DNA of 37,357 nucleotides from Deltaproteobacteria bacterium. Its GTDB lineage: Bacteria > Desulfobacterota > Desulfuromonadia > Geobacterales > Geobacteraceae. Position numbers and translations under genes: made by a program. Position 1 is the first letter of the stretch, and each line of letters starts with the position of its first letter. Below, piece by piece: positions 1-6,762 of this stretch. The DNA lies in contig SBEG01000033.1 in NCBI GenBank assembly GCA_009668975.1, forward strand, positions 1 to 37,357. Reading direction: 5' to 3'. The notes beneath the pieces were generated by a model that did no database searches, had not been told where the DNA came from, and saw only the letters and a program-made list of their open reading frames with translations.

Positions 1-7
1 AGGGACG

Positions 8-36
8 TTTATACCAACTCAGCTCTCCCCTGTCAA
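8..36 (-). promoter_or_regulatory. Strong sigma-70 promoter, rrn-like, reading out of the window
   Basis: On the minus strand there is a TTGACA -35 box (31-36), a 17-base spacer and a TATAAA -10 box (8-13). An A-rich UP-like stretch lies upstream and a GC-rich CGTCCCT discriminator follows. This near-consensus design is typical of stable-RNA promoters. It lies downstream of tyrS and points away from it, so an rRNA or tRNA operon to the left is a reasonable inference, but that DNA is outside the window. Confidence 0.7.
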
Positions 37-78
37 CTACTTTGTTCAGGTTTTTTTGGAGAACCCATAATTTGTTAA

Positions 79-1290
79 TTATTCAACTTTGAGTCGAGCA
101 AATCTCCGCTTACCAACCTGAACAACATACTCTTTTCCCTTACAAATCTCACAACTTTCATCTGCTACTTTTTTTGAGTCAACCTTTACACCACCCTGCA
201 GGATTGACCGACGGCCTTCGCTGTTCGACTTCACCAGCCCGGCTTCCGCAAGTGCCTTGCAAAGAAGCATTGTCTCAGCCTCACTGCGCACGGTGATTTC
301 GACTAACTCCTCCGGAACCTGATTATCCCTGAAACGCCGCACGAAATTCGACTCGGCAACGTCGGCAGCAGAAGTACTATGATAACGACTGACCAACTCT
401 CTGCCCAATGCCTTCTTTGCTTCCATAGGGTGAACGGTCCCGTCTTTGAGACCACCTTTCAGTTTCTCCAGTTCGACCAAGGGCAGATCACTTAAAAGTT
501 CATAGTAGCGGACCATCAACTCGTCGGAAATGGACATGATCTTCCCGAAGATATCATCCGGATTTTCATTGATCCCAATATAGTTTCCAAGAGATTTCGA
601 CATCTTGTTAATGCCGTCAAGTCCTTCCAGCAACGGCATGGTAATTACCGTCTGCGGCGCCTGTCCCCATTCCCGCTGCAACTCGCGCCCGACCAGGAGA
701 TTAAACTTTTGATCCGTCCCGCCAAGTTCAACATCGGCCTTAAGGGCAACCGAGTCGTAGCCTTGAATCAGCGGATACAAGAATTCATGGATACTGATCG
801 GCTGTTGATTTGCAAATCTTTTCGAAAAGTCATCCCGCTCCAGCATGCGGGCCACAGTATATTTAGCTGCCAGGGCAATGAGATCAGTGGCCTGCAGCGG
901 CGACAACCATTCGGAATTAAATACCACCTTGGTTTTTTCCGGATCCAGAACCTTGAAGACCTGCTCTTTGTAGGTTTCAGCATTGCGCAAAACATCTTCA
1001 CGAGTCAAAGCTTTCCGGGTCTCACTTTTACCGGTCGGATCACCGATCATACCGGTAAAATCACCAATCAGGAAATAAACCTCATGACCTAGTTGCTGGA
1101 ACTGTCGAAGTTTTTGCAGGAGAACGGTATGTCCAAAATGAAGATCTGGTGCAGTGGGGTCAAAACCGGCTTTAATCCGCAGGGGCACCCCGGTCTTCAC
1201 CGACTTTTCGAGCTTTTCTATCAATTCTTTTTCGAGCAGAATTTCGACTGCTCCTCGACTTATTATTTCCAACTGTTCACAGACTGACAT
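79..1290 (-). CDS. tyrS: Tyrosyl-tRNA synthetase
   Basis: Class I aminoacyl-tRNA synthetase that charges tRNA-Tyr with tyrosine in the cytoplasm. The 403-residue protein shows the HIGH-type signature HFGH (residues 51-54) after the DPTAPDLH stretch, and KMSKS at about 229-233. A C-terminal S4-like RNA-binding region covers roughly 340-403. Length and signatures fit the roughly 400-residue TyrS subgroup. I chose the ATG at 1290 over an upstream TTG at 1317. A GAGGG motif lies about 14 bases upstream of that ATG, within the last codons of the ymdB-like gene, so translation is probably coupled. The gene is last in the ygfA-rny-ymdB-tyrS run. No convincing terminator was seen between its stop and the outward promoter at 8-36. 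Confidence 0.97.
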   Translation of the reverse strand: MSVCEQLEIISRGAVEILLEKELIEKLEKSVKTGVPLRIKAGFDPTAPDLHFGHTVLLQKLRQFQQLGHEVYFLIGDFTGMIGDPTGKSETRKALTREDVLRNAETYKEQVFKVLDPEKTKVVFNSEWLSPLQATDLIALAAKYTVARMLERDDFSKRFANQQPISIHEFLYPLIQGYDSVALKADVELGGTDQKFNLLVGRELQREWGQAPQTVITMPLLEGLDGINKMSKSLGNYIGINENPDDIFGKIMSISDELMVRYYELLSDLPLVELEKLKGGLKDGTVHPMEAKKALGRELVSRYHSTSAADVAESNFVRRFRDNQVPEELVEITVRSEAETMLLCKALAEAGLVKSNSEGRRSILQGGVKVDSKKVADESCEICKGKEYVVQVGKRRFARLKVE

Positions 1291-1307
1291 AACGCCACAA
1301 CATTCCC

Positions 1308-2096
1308 TCAACGGCAAACAACCGAAATCCGTTCAATTCCGAGGGCCTTTCCCGTAATTTCATCAATCTCTACAGCAACACAATTTATCCGAATATCTTT
1401 TTTGGCCACTTCAAATCTCACCGGCAGCTGCGAGAGAAATTTCTCAACCGCCAGCTCTTTTCGAATACCAATCACAGAATCAAAACTTCCCGTCATTCCG
1501 ACATCGGTCATGTAGGCGGTCCCGCCCGGCAGCAACCGCTCATCCGCGGTTTGGACATGGGTATGGGTACCGAGTACCGCGCTTACCCGCCCATCAAGAT
1601 ACGCGCCTAAGGCCATTTTTTCCGAGGTCGCCTCCGCATGAAAATCGACTACGATAATCGGGGTAATTCCCCTCAATCGCTCGATTTCTTTATCAGCCGA
1701 CCGGAACGGGCAATCGAGCGGATTCATAAACACCCGACCCTCAAGATTCAGAATAGCAATACTGATCCCGGAAGCTGTCTGAATCACGGCACTTCCTTGG
1801 CCGGCTGCGCCTGCCGGATAGTTTGCCGGCCGGATCAGCTTTTTTTCACGGTTGATAAAATCGAGGGAATCCTTTTTGTCCCAGATATGGTTACCACTGG
1901 TAAGAAGGTGGACCCCGCAGCCAAAGAGCTCTTTTGCGGTCTCTTCGGTAATCCCGAAACCGCCGGCGGCATTTTCACCGTTCGCGACAACAAGATCTAT
2001 CGTATAGCGGTCAACCAGACGATGGAGTTCCTGAGAAACCGCCTGCCGGCCGGGTTTACCAACAATATCCGCGATAAAGAGAACCTTAACGGGCAT
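1308..2096 (-). CDS. ymdB: YmdB-family metallophosphoesterase (cyclic nucleotide phosphodiesterase family, TIGR00282)
   Basis: The 262-residue protein has the di-metal metallophosphoesterase pattern of the YmdB family: D10 in IADIVGKPG, E41/N42 in NGENAAGG, N69-H70 in SGNHIWDK, H153 in DFHAE, and H178/H180 in GTHTHVQT. Bacillus YmdB hydrolyses 2',3'-cyclic nucleotides and cAMP and is encoded beside rny. Here too it follows rny, overlapping the rny 3' end by 11 bases, so co-translation is likely. A role linked to RNA decay or to global expression state is inferred from family and neighbourhood. The alternative is a generic phosphodiesterase with another substrate. Confidence 0.9.
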   Translation of the reverse strand: MPVKVLFIADIVGKPGRQAVSQELHRLVDRYTIDLVVANGENAAGGFGITEETAKELFGCGVHLLTSGNHIWDKKDSLDFINREKKLIRPANYPAGAAGQGSAVIQTASGISIAILNLEGRVFMNPLDCPFRSADKEIERLRGITPIIVVDFHAEATSEKMALGAYLDGRVSAVLGTHTHVQTADERLLPGGTAYMTDVGMTGSFDSVIGIRKELAVEKFLSQLPVRFEVAKKDIRINCVAVEIDEITGKALGIERISVVCR

Positions 2097-3648
2097 ATTC
2101 GGTTGCTCTCGTTTCGCGTATCACATTAACTTTAATCTGGCCGGGATATGTCATCTCCGCCTCAATTTTCTTGGCAATATCTTTGGCTAGAACGACAGCC
2201 CGCTCATCGTTGACATCTTCACTGGACACCATGACCCTGATTTCACGACCGGCCTGTATTGCAAAAGAATTCGTTACGCCGCGAAATGAGGTAGCAATTT
2301 TCTCGAGATCCTCCAGACGCTTCACATAGGTTTCCATCATCTCGCGACGGGCTCCGGGTCTCGCACCGGACAGTGCATCGGCCGCCTGAACCAGAACGGC
2401 AAGGACGGTTGCCGGTTTTTCGTCCTCGTGATGTGCCATGAGCGCATGTACTATTTTCGGCGACTCACCGTATTTTCTCGCCAATTCCGCACCGATTACT
2501 GCGTGAGAGCCTTCGACCTCATGGTCGACTGCCTTTCCGAGATCGTGCAGGAGGCCGGCCCGTTTGGCCTGCTTGACGTTGACGCCAAGTTCTTCCGCCA
2601 TGATTCCGCACAAAAATGCCACTTCCAGGGAGTGCTGGTAGACGTTCTGACTGTACGAGGTCCGGTACTTCAGACGTCCGAGCAGTTTCAGAATGTCTGG
2701 ATGAATTCCGTAGACACCCAGATCGAACGCCGCCTGCTCCCCAGCCTCTTTGATTGCCAGCTCTACTTCTTCGGTTGATTTTGCCACAACTTCTTCGATA
2801 CGGCCGGGATGGATACGGCCATCGGCAATAAGTTTCTCCAGTGAAAGCTTGGCAATTTCCCGGCGGATCGGATTAAACCCGGAGAGAATTACCGCCTCTG
2901 GTGTATCATCGATAATCAGATCGATTCCTGTTGCTGCTTCCAGAGCCCTGATATTTCTGCCTTCGCGGCCAATAATACGGCCTTTCATCTCATCGGAAGG
3001 GAGCGCGACCACGGAAACCGTTTTTTCTGCAACATACTCCCCAGCGTATCTCTGGATAGCAAGGGAAAGAATCTCTTTGGATTTTTTATCCGCGGTCTCG
3101 CGCGCCTCCTCCTCAATAGCCTTGATCCGCTTGGCAGCATCCTGCTTAGCTTCATTTTCAAAGGCTTCCATGAGAACTTTTTTGGCCTCTTCGGAGGTCA
3201 GCCCGGAAATTCTTTCAAGAGTTTGCCGCTCTTCCGCGATCATTTGAGCAAGATTTTCTTCTTTCTGGCCCAGGGCCTGCTCACGGGCATTGAAATTTTG
3301 TTCCTTTTTGAAAAACTCCGCATCCCGCTGATCGAAGATCAACACCTTCTTATCGAGGTTTTCCTCCTTTTGCTGGATCCGTCTCTCCAGTGACTGCAGG
3401 TCCCGGCGCTTGTCTTTCGACTCACGCTCAAACTCGGCTTTTGCCTGATACACCGCATCCTTTGCTTGTAACGTGGCTTCCTTCAGGATTGTTTCTGATT
3501 CGCGACGTGCATCTTCAAGTATTCGTTCCGCCGAACTCTCCGCTTTGGTTATCACAGATCCGGACAGTTTTTTCCGCAGGAAATTTCCGGCGACAAAGCT
3601 GACAACTGCTGTAACTAGTATAAAAATTATGGCATATTGGAGTTCCAC
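2086..3648 (-). CDS. rny: Ribonuclease Y
   Basis: Membrane-anchored endoribonuclease that starts mRNA decay. The 520-residue protein has one N-terminal transmembrane helix (about 4-24), a long charged coiled coil (about 30-205), a KH RNA-binding domain with the GREG loop (227-230), and an HD metal-dependent domain with H368-D369 in LLHDLGKA. This is the full canonical architecture. Translation starts at a GTG (3646-3648) preceded by GGAGG about 8 bases upstream. It overlaps the downstream ymdB-like gene by 11 bases. The 111-base gap upstream of it, after ygfA, shows only a short imperfect palindrome and no clear promoter. Confidence 0.97.
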   Translation of the reverse strand: MELQYAIIFILVTAVVSFVAGNFLRKKLSGSVITKAESSAERILEDARRESETILKEATLQAKDAVYQAKAEFERESKDKRRDLQSLERRIQQKEENLDKKVLIFDQRDAEFFKKEQNFNAREQALGQKEENLAQMIAEERQTLERISGLTSEEAKKVLMEAFENEAKQDAAKRIKAIEEEARETADKKSKEILSLAIQRYAGEYVAEKTVSVVALPSDEMKGRIIGREGRNIRALEAATGIDLIIDDTPEAVILSGFNPIRREIAKLSLEKLIADGRIHPGRIEEVVAKSTEEVELAIKEAGEQAAFDLGVYGIHPDILKLLGRLKYRTSYSQNVYQHSLEVAFLCGIMAEELGVNVKQAKRAGLLHDLGKAVDHEVEGSHAVIGAELARKYGESPKIVHALMAHHEDEKPATVLAVLVQAADALSGARPGARREMMETYVKRLEDLEKIATSFRGVTNSFAIQAGREIRVMVSSEDVNDERAVVLAKDIAKKIEAEMTYPGQIKVNVIRETRATEYAR

Positions 3649-3759
3649 TGATTATTCCTCCCTTTCTATGTATAATCCCTACCCACAGATCTCACTGGTG
3701 ACTTCCACGGAACGGTTCCATGCCATGTCGAAGCCACAACCGGGGTATGAATTCGTTAT

Positions 3760-4326
3760 TTACAGTACTACTGGCCAAACAACTCTTTTATCAGTGATGA
3801 TGAGATCCATTTTAACATCGTGCGCCTCACCAAGGATCTCGTCAACTAACTGGAAATCATAACAAAGCCCGATAAGCTTGCCGTGACCTTCCAGGCGATG
3901 AATCGTCTTATCGTAATATCCTTTTCCATAGCCGATGCGGTGACCGTTCAGATCAAAGGCGACGCCCGGAACAACGAGAATATCCGCATCTTCAACATCA
4001 AATAACCGCCCCGAGGCACACGGTTCCAGAATCCCGAAAGCCCCCTTCTCCAGGGAAGACAAACTCTCCACCTCACGAAAGACCAGTTCGTGTCCCATGA
4101 CTGCGGGAAAAGCGACCTTCTTGCCGGAAGCCAATGCTGATTGAACTATCAATTCCGTATCAACCTCATAGTGAATCGGGGAATAGACCAGCACACTCCG
4201 GGCTCGCTTGAAGAGATCGGTTTCCAGAAAAGTTGTCTGGATTCTCAGGCTCGCAGAGCGAAACTCCTCAGGAGAAAGAGATTTGCGGTGCGCCAGCATG
4301 CTGCGCCTGAGAATTCTCTTTGGCAC
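3760..4326 (-). CDS. ygfA: 5-formyltetrahydrofolate cyclo-ligase
   Basis: ATP-dependent enzyme that converts 5-formyl-THF to 5,10-methenyl-THF in folate salvage. The 188-residue protein carries the family hallmark VPGVAFDLNGHRIGYGKGYY near residues 130-150, and an N-terminal basic segment including RSMLAHRKSLS that resembles the substrate/ATP-binding start of the family. It lies downstream of zapA after a 345-base non-coding gap. This is the zapA-ssrS-ygfA order known from many proteobacteria, where ygfA is co-transcribed with 6S RNA. The symbol follows the E. coli usage (also called fau). Confidence 0.93.
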   Translation of the reverse strand: MPKRILRRSMLAHRKSLSPEEFRSASLRIQTTFLETDLFKRARSVLVYSPIHYEVDTELIVQSALASGKKVAFPAVMGHELVFREVESLSSLEKGAFGILEPCASGRLFDVEDADILVVPGVAFDLNGHRIGYGKGYYDKTIHRLEGHGKLIGLCYDFQLVDEILGEAHDVKMDLIITDKRVVWPVVL

Positions 4327-4399
4327 GAAATTCGCTCCTACGATACAACTATAAAGTTTGGTACTGGGTGCGACAACAAGACAGGGATAAATTAAGACG

Positions 4400-4664
4400 G
4401 GCTCTCAGGAAAAGAAAGAGAAGGGGATGGAGAAAACGGGAAGCCAATAAAGTTACAGCCGCTCGACCGGCAGATTCTCTAAAAAGATGAGAAATTCAGC
4501 GACGTAGAACCTTTCAACCGGAAATCGTGAGAGGGTAACTTATCAGCAAACGAAGCAGACTTTGGTAACGGCAAGCCTCCTCCGAATCAATAAAAAATCT
4601 TCCAACCCGTAATCGGATCATTCAATCTATTTCTATATATTGAACAAATCTCCCTGAAGAGACC
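4400..4664 (-). ncRNA. ssrS: Candidate 6S RNA (ssrS) in the zapA-ygfA gap
   Basis: The 345-base gap between zapA and ygfA has no ORF but shows nested long-range pairing on the minus strand. Bases 4664-4651 pair with 4411-4400 (about 12 pairs, two single-base bulges). Bases 4608-4598 pair with 4433-4424 (about 9 pairs). GCC-GTTAC at 4572-4565 pairs with GTAAC at 4456-4452 and GGC at 4445-4443. A small TTCAAT/ATTGAA hairpin lies in the 5' arm. A rod closed by distant ends fits 6S RNA, the global inhibitor of sigma-70 RNA polymerase, and the position is the classic one. The 265-base length is longer than a typical 6S RNA (about 185), and pairing was judged by eye, so identity and ends are tentative. 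Confidence 0.42.
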
Positions 4665-4671
4665 TTTCTTG

Positions 4672-4959
4672 CTAGTCATGCACCACAGCTTCATCAATAT
4701 GTCTCATTAAACGAGAAATCCTCTCGCGCACGAAATATTGCTGCCGCGAACACTCCCGGGATTGCAGGAGTAAAGATTCCGCCACATTCAAGAGCGCCAG
4801 AATGGCAAGAATCTGAAAATCAGTGGTTTTCATCGAGGTCTGAACTTGAGCGATCGTGTCGTTTACCAACGACTCAACTTCTCTCACCTCTTCAGCTGAC
4901 GCTGAGCTTCGAACCTGTACTTCCCTTCCAAACACCTTGACGCGGTGCAAAGAACTCAC
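4672..4959 (-). CDS. zapA: Cell division protein ZapA
   Basis: The 95-residue protein looks like ZapA, which binds and bundles FtsZ at the division ring. It begins with a short beta-rich region (HRVKVFGREVQVRSSASAEE) followed by a long helix containing ILAILALLNVAESLL, which would form the tetramerisation coiled coil. The start is a GTG (4957-4959). Its ribosome site GGAAGGGG lies inside the last codons of the upstream coiled-coil gene, with only 4 bases between that stop and this start. Coupling with a ZapB-like partner supports the assignment. Confidence 0.88.
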   Translation of the reverse strand: MSSLHRVKVFGREVQVRSSASAEEVREVESLVNDTIAQVQTSMKTTDFQILAILALLNVAESLLLQSRECSRQQYFVRERISRLMRHIDEAVVHD

Positions 4960-4963
4960 AGGC

Positions 4964-5140
4964 CTAAACCCCTTCCATCTTTTTCAGTATAGCGTCAATC
5001 CGAGATTTAAAAACCTCCCGCTCTGCCAGGAGTTTCTCATTTTCCTCTACGAGCAGGGCATTCTTCTGCTTGAGCGAGGAAAATTCCCTCAATAAAAACT
5101 CAACCTTGGTCTCAAGTGCATCGAAAAGTTCCGCATCCAT
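4964..5140 (-). CDS. zapB: Small coiled-coil protein, ZapB-like division factor
   Basis: A 58-residue ORF starts at the ATG at 5138-5140 with an AAGGATG ribosome site about 7 bases upstream. The whole protein is predicted helix and heptad-rich: MDAELFDALETKVEFLLREF at the start, then SLKQKNALLVEENEKLL and a charged tail ending KKMEGV. E. coli ZapB is an all-coiled-coil 81-residue protein that links ZapA to the nucleoid-terminus factor MatP. Size, composition and tight coupling to zapA suggest the same role, though sequence similarity alone cannot prove it. A good sigma-70 promoter lies just upstream. Confidence 0.78.
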   Translation of the reverse strand: MDAELFDALETKVEFLLREFSSLKQKNALLVEENEKLLAEREVFKSRIDAILKKMEGV

Positions 5141-5163
5141 AAATCATCCTTAATGTGGGCCAC

Positions 5164-5192
5164 ATACTAGTGCATAAGCAGCCAAAAGTCAA
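5164..5192 (-). promoter_or_regulatory. Sigma-70 promoter of the zapB-zapA-(ssrS)-ygfA unit
   Basis: Minus strand: TTGACT (5187-5192), 17-base spacer, TAGTAT (5164-5169). The -10 box is 23 bases before the zapB-like ATG. It sits in the 60-base gap after ftsY and would separate the division/folate unit from the ftsY operon. Confidence 0.65.
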
Positions 5193-5200
5193 GGTTATTA

Positions 5201-6304
5201 TTAGAAAAGTGCCTGCACAAACTGTTCCGGATCGAAATCCCGCAGGTCATCCACGCCTTCACCGATACCGATATATCTGACCGGTATTTTGAACTCACTG
5301 CTGATGGCAACAACAATTCCACCTTTGGCTGTCCCGTCAAGCTTTGTCAGGGCAATACCGGTCACATCCGCGGCTTCTTTGAATATTTTCGCCTGGGACA
5401 AAGCATTCTGCCCGGTTGCGGCGTCAAGGACAAGCAGTGTCTCATGGGGACCGCCTGGAACCTCCCGGTTGACCACCCGGCGGATCTTCTTCAATTCTTC
5501 CATGAGGTTTACCTTGGTATGCAGCCTTCCCGCCGTATCGACAATCAGGATGTCAGCCCGGCGGGCAACAGCAGCCTTGCAGCCATCAAAAACTACCGCG
5601 GCCGGATCGGCGCCATGTTTATGGCGAATCACATCGACACCAACCCGTTGGCCCCATATTTCCAACTGTTCAACCGCAGCGGCCCGGAAGGTGTCAGCTG
5701 CAACCAGCAGAACTTTCTTCCCCTCTGCTGTGAACTTGCTCGCCAGCTTGCCGATCGTGGTAGTTTTACCCACCCCATTCACACCAATAACCATGATGAC
5801 AAAAGGCGAATAGCTGTCCGTATCCAGGATTGACGAGGTAGCTTCCAACCTGGAAAGCATCTCTTCCTTCAAGGCATTTTTCACTGCTTCGCCATCCTGC
5901 AACTCGTTTCTTTTCAGCCGCTGTTCCAGTGCACCGACCAGCTCTACGGTTGTTGCCAGGCCGATGTCGGCCGTAACAAGGATCTCTTCCAACTCCTCCA
6001 GAGTTTCCGCATCGACCTTCTTCTTGCCCAGCAGCAACGTATCAATCCGCCCGATCAGACTTTCGTGGGTCTTACTCAGCCCTTTCCTGAGTCTTTCGAA
6101 AAATCCCGGTTTTGACGGTTTATCTTGAGAATCGGCCAAATCGTCGACCGGGGCTGGGGGAGCAGTGCCGGTGAGTTTTTCAAAAAATCCCGGTTTTGTC
6201 TGTTTTTCTTGAGAATCGGCCACCTCTTCCACAGGAGGTTGAGAAGCGGTACCGGTAAACTTATCAACGAAGTTTTTAAAAAACCCCTTCTTCTCTTCCG
6301 CCAT
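5201..6304 (-). CDS. ftsY: Signal recognition particle receptor FtsY
   Basis: SRP receptor GTPase that docks ribosome-nascent-chain complexes at the inner membrane. The 367-residue protein has the NG domain with G1 GVNGVGKTT (174-182), DTFRAAA (204-210), DTAGR (256-260) and TKLDGTAKGG (320-329). The N-terminal A-region (1-75) is an imperfect repeat: the unit KPGFFEKLTGTAPPAPVDDL-ADSQ recurs about three times, each copy starting with a GFF(K/E) amphipathic block. Such blocks probably act as membrane-contact helices. The start ATG directly abuts the stop of the roadblock gene with no spacing, so the two are translationally coupled. Confidence 0.97.
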   Translation of the reverse strand: MAEEKKGFFKNFVDKFTGTASQPPVEEVADSQEKQTKPGFFEKLTGTAPPAPVDDLADSQDKPSKPGFFERLRKGLSKTHESLIGRIDTLLLGKKKVDAETLEELEEILVTADIGLATTVELVGALEQRLKRNELQDGEAVKNALKEEMLSRLEATSSILDTDSYSPFVIMVIGVNGVGKTTTIGKLASKFTAEGKKVLLVAADTFRAAAVEQLEIWGQRVGVDVIRHKHGADPAAVVFDGCKAAVARRADILIVDTAGRLHTKVNLMEELKKIRRVVNREVPGGPHETLLVLDAATGQNALSQAKIFKEAADVTGIALTKLDGTAKGGIVVAISSEFKIPVRYIGIGEGVDDLRDFDPEQFVQALF

Positions 6305-6667
6305 CTAATAAATCTCCTTTTCCAAAAGCTTTATGGCCCGCTGCACACCAACAAGAGCCCGCCCGACCAACGCATTCCTCTCCAGAGTTGTCACCAGAGT
6401 GTAATCATCACCAATGGCGCCAAGAACCAGGTGCTGCCGGTCAGTGGTTATGACCGTATTGCAGATGGTCTGTGACGGGACCCTCTGGCGGATTTCCCGG
6501 ATACGATTGAAAATTATATTCTGGTGGGCGCCAAGGATCTTGATATCGAAATCATTGGCGGTGGGGGAGTATAGTTCCACGGCCTCGCCTTCCCAATCGA
6601 TCAGGATCGCCGCGGTAGCACCGGCCGTTGCCTCAACCAGGTCTTGTAGTATGGTTTTAAAGGGCAC
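6305..6667 (-). CDS. Roadblock/LC7-domain protein (MglB-like)
   Basis: The 120-residue protein matches the roadblock/LC7 fold: an N-terminal helix (FKTILQDLVEATAGATAAIL), strands around IDWEGEAVELY, a long central helix, then VITTDRQHLVLGAIGDDYTL and a C-terminal helix. Roadblock proteins such as MglB are homodimeric regulators of small GTPases in polarity and motility. Here the partner is not an MglA gene: the gene lies between smc and ftsY, abutting ftsY, so a link to the FtsY GTPase or to cell organisation is only inference. The start is a GTG (6665-6667) with AAGGAG 6 bases upstream. Confidence 0.82.
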   Translation of the reverse strand: MPFKTILQDLVEATAGATAAILIDWEGEAVELYSPTANDFDIKILGAHQNIIFNRIREIRQRVPSQTICNTVITTDRQHLVLGAIGDDYTLVTTLERNALVGRALVGVQRAIKLLEKEIY

Positions 6668-6762
6668 ATATTCTCCTTAGCTTGCGAGTAAAAAACGATT
6701 CAAGGCAGCCGCACAACACCATGCAATGCGGCGGGGAGTTTCCGGAGCTCTTAAGCCGGCAG

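Noticed and set aside
1..40. D-arm-like sequence (TACCAACTCAGCT) suggesting a tRNA on the minus strand
   Set aside because: The remaining cloverleaf does not form, and the same bases make a perfect TTGACA-N17-TATAAA promoter, which explains them better.
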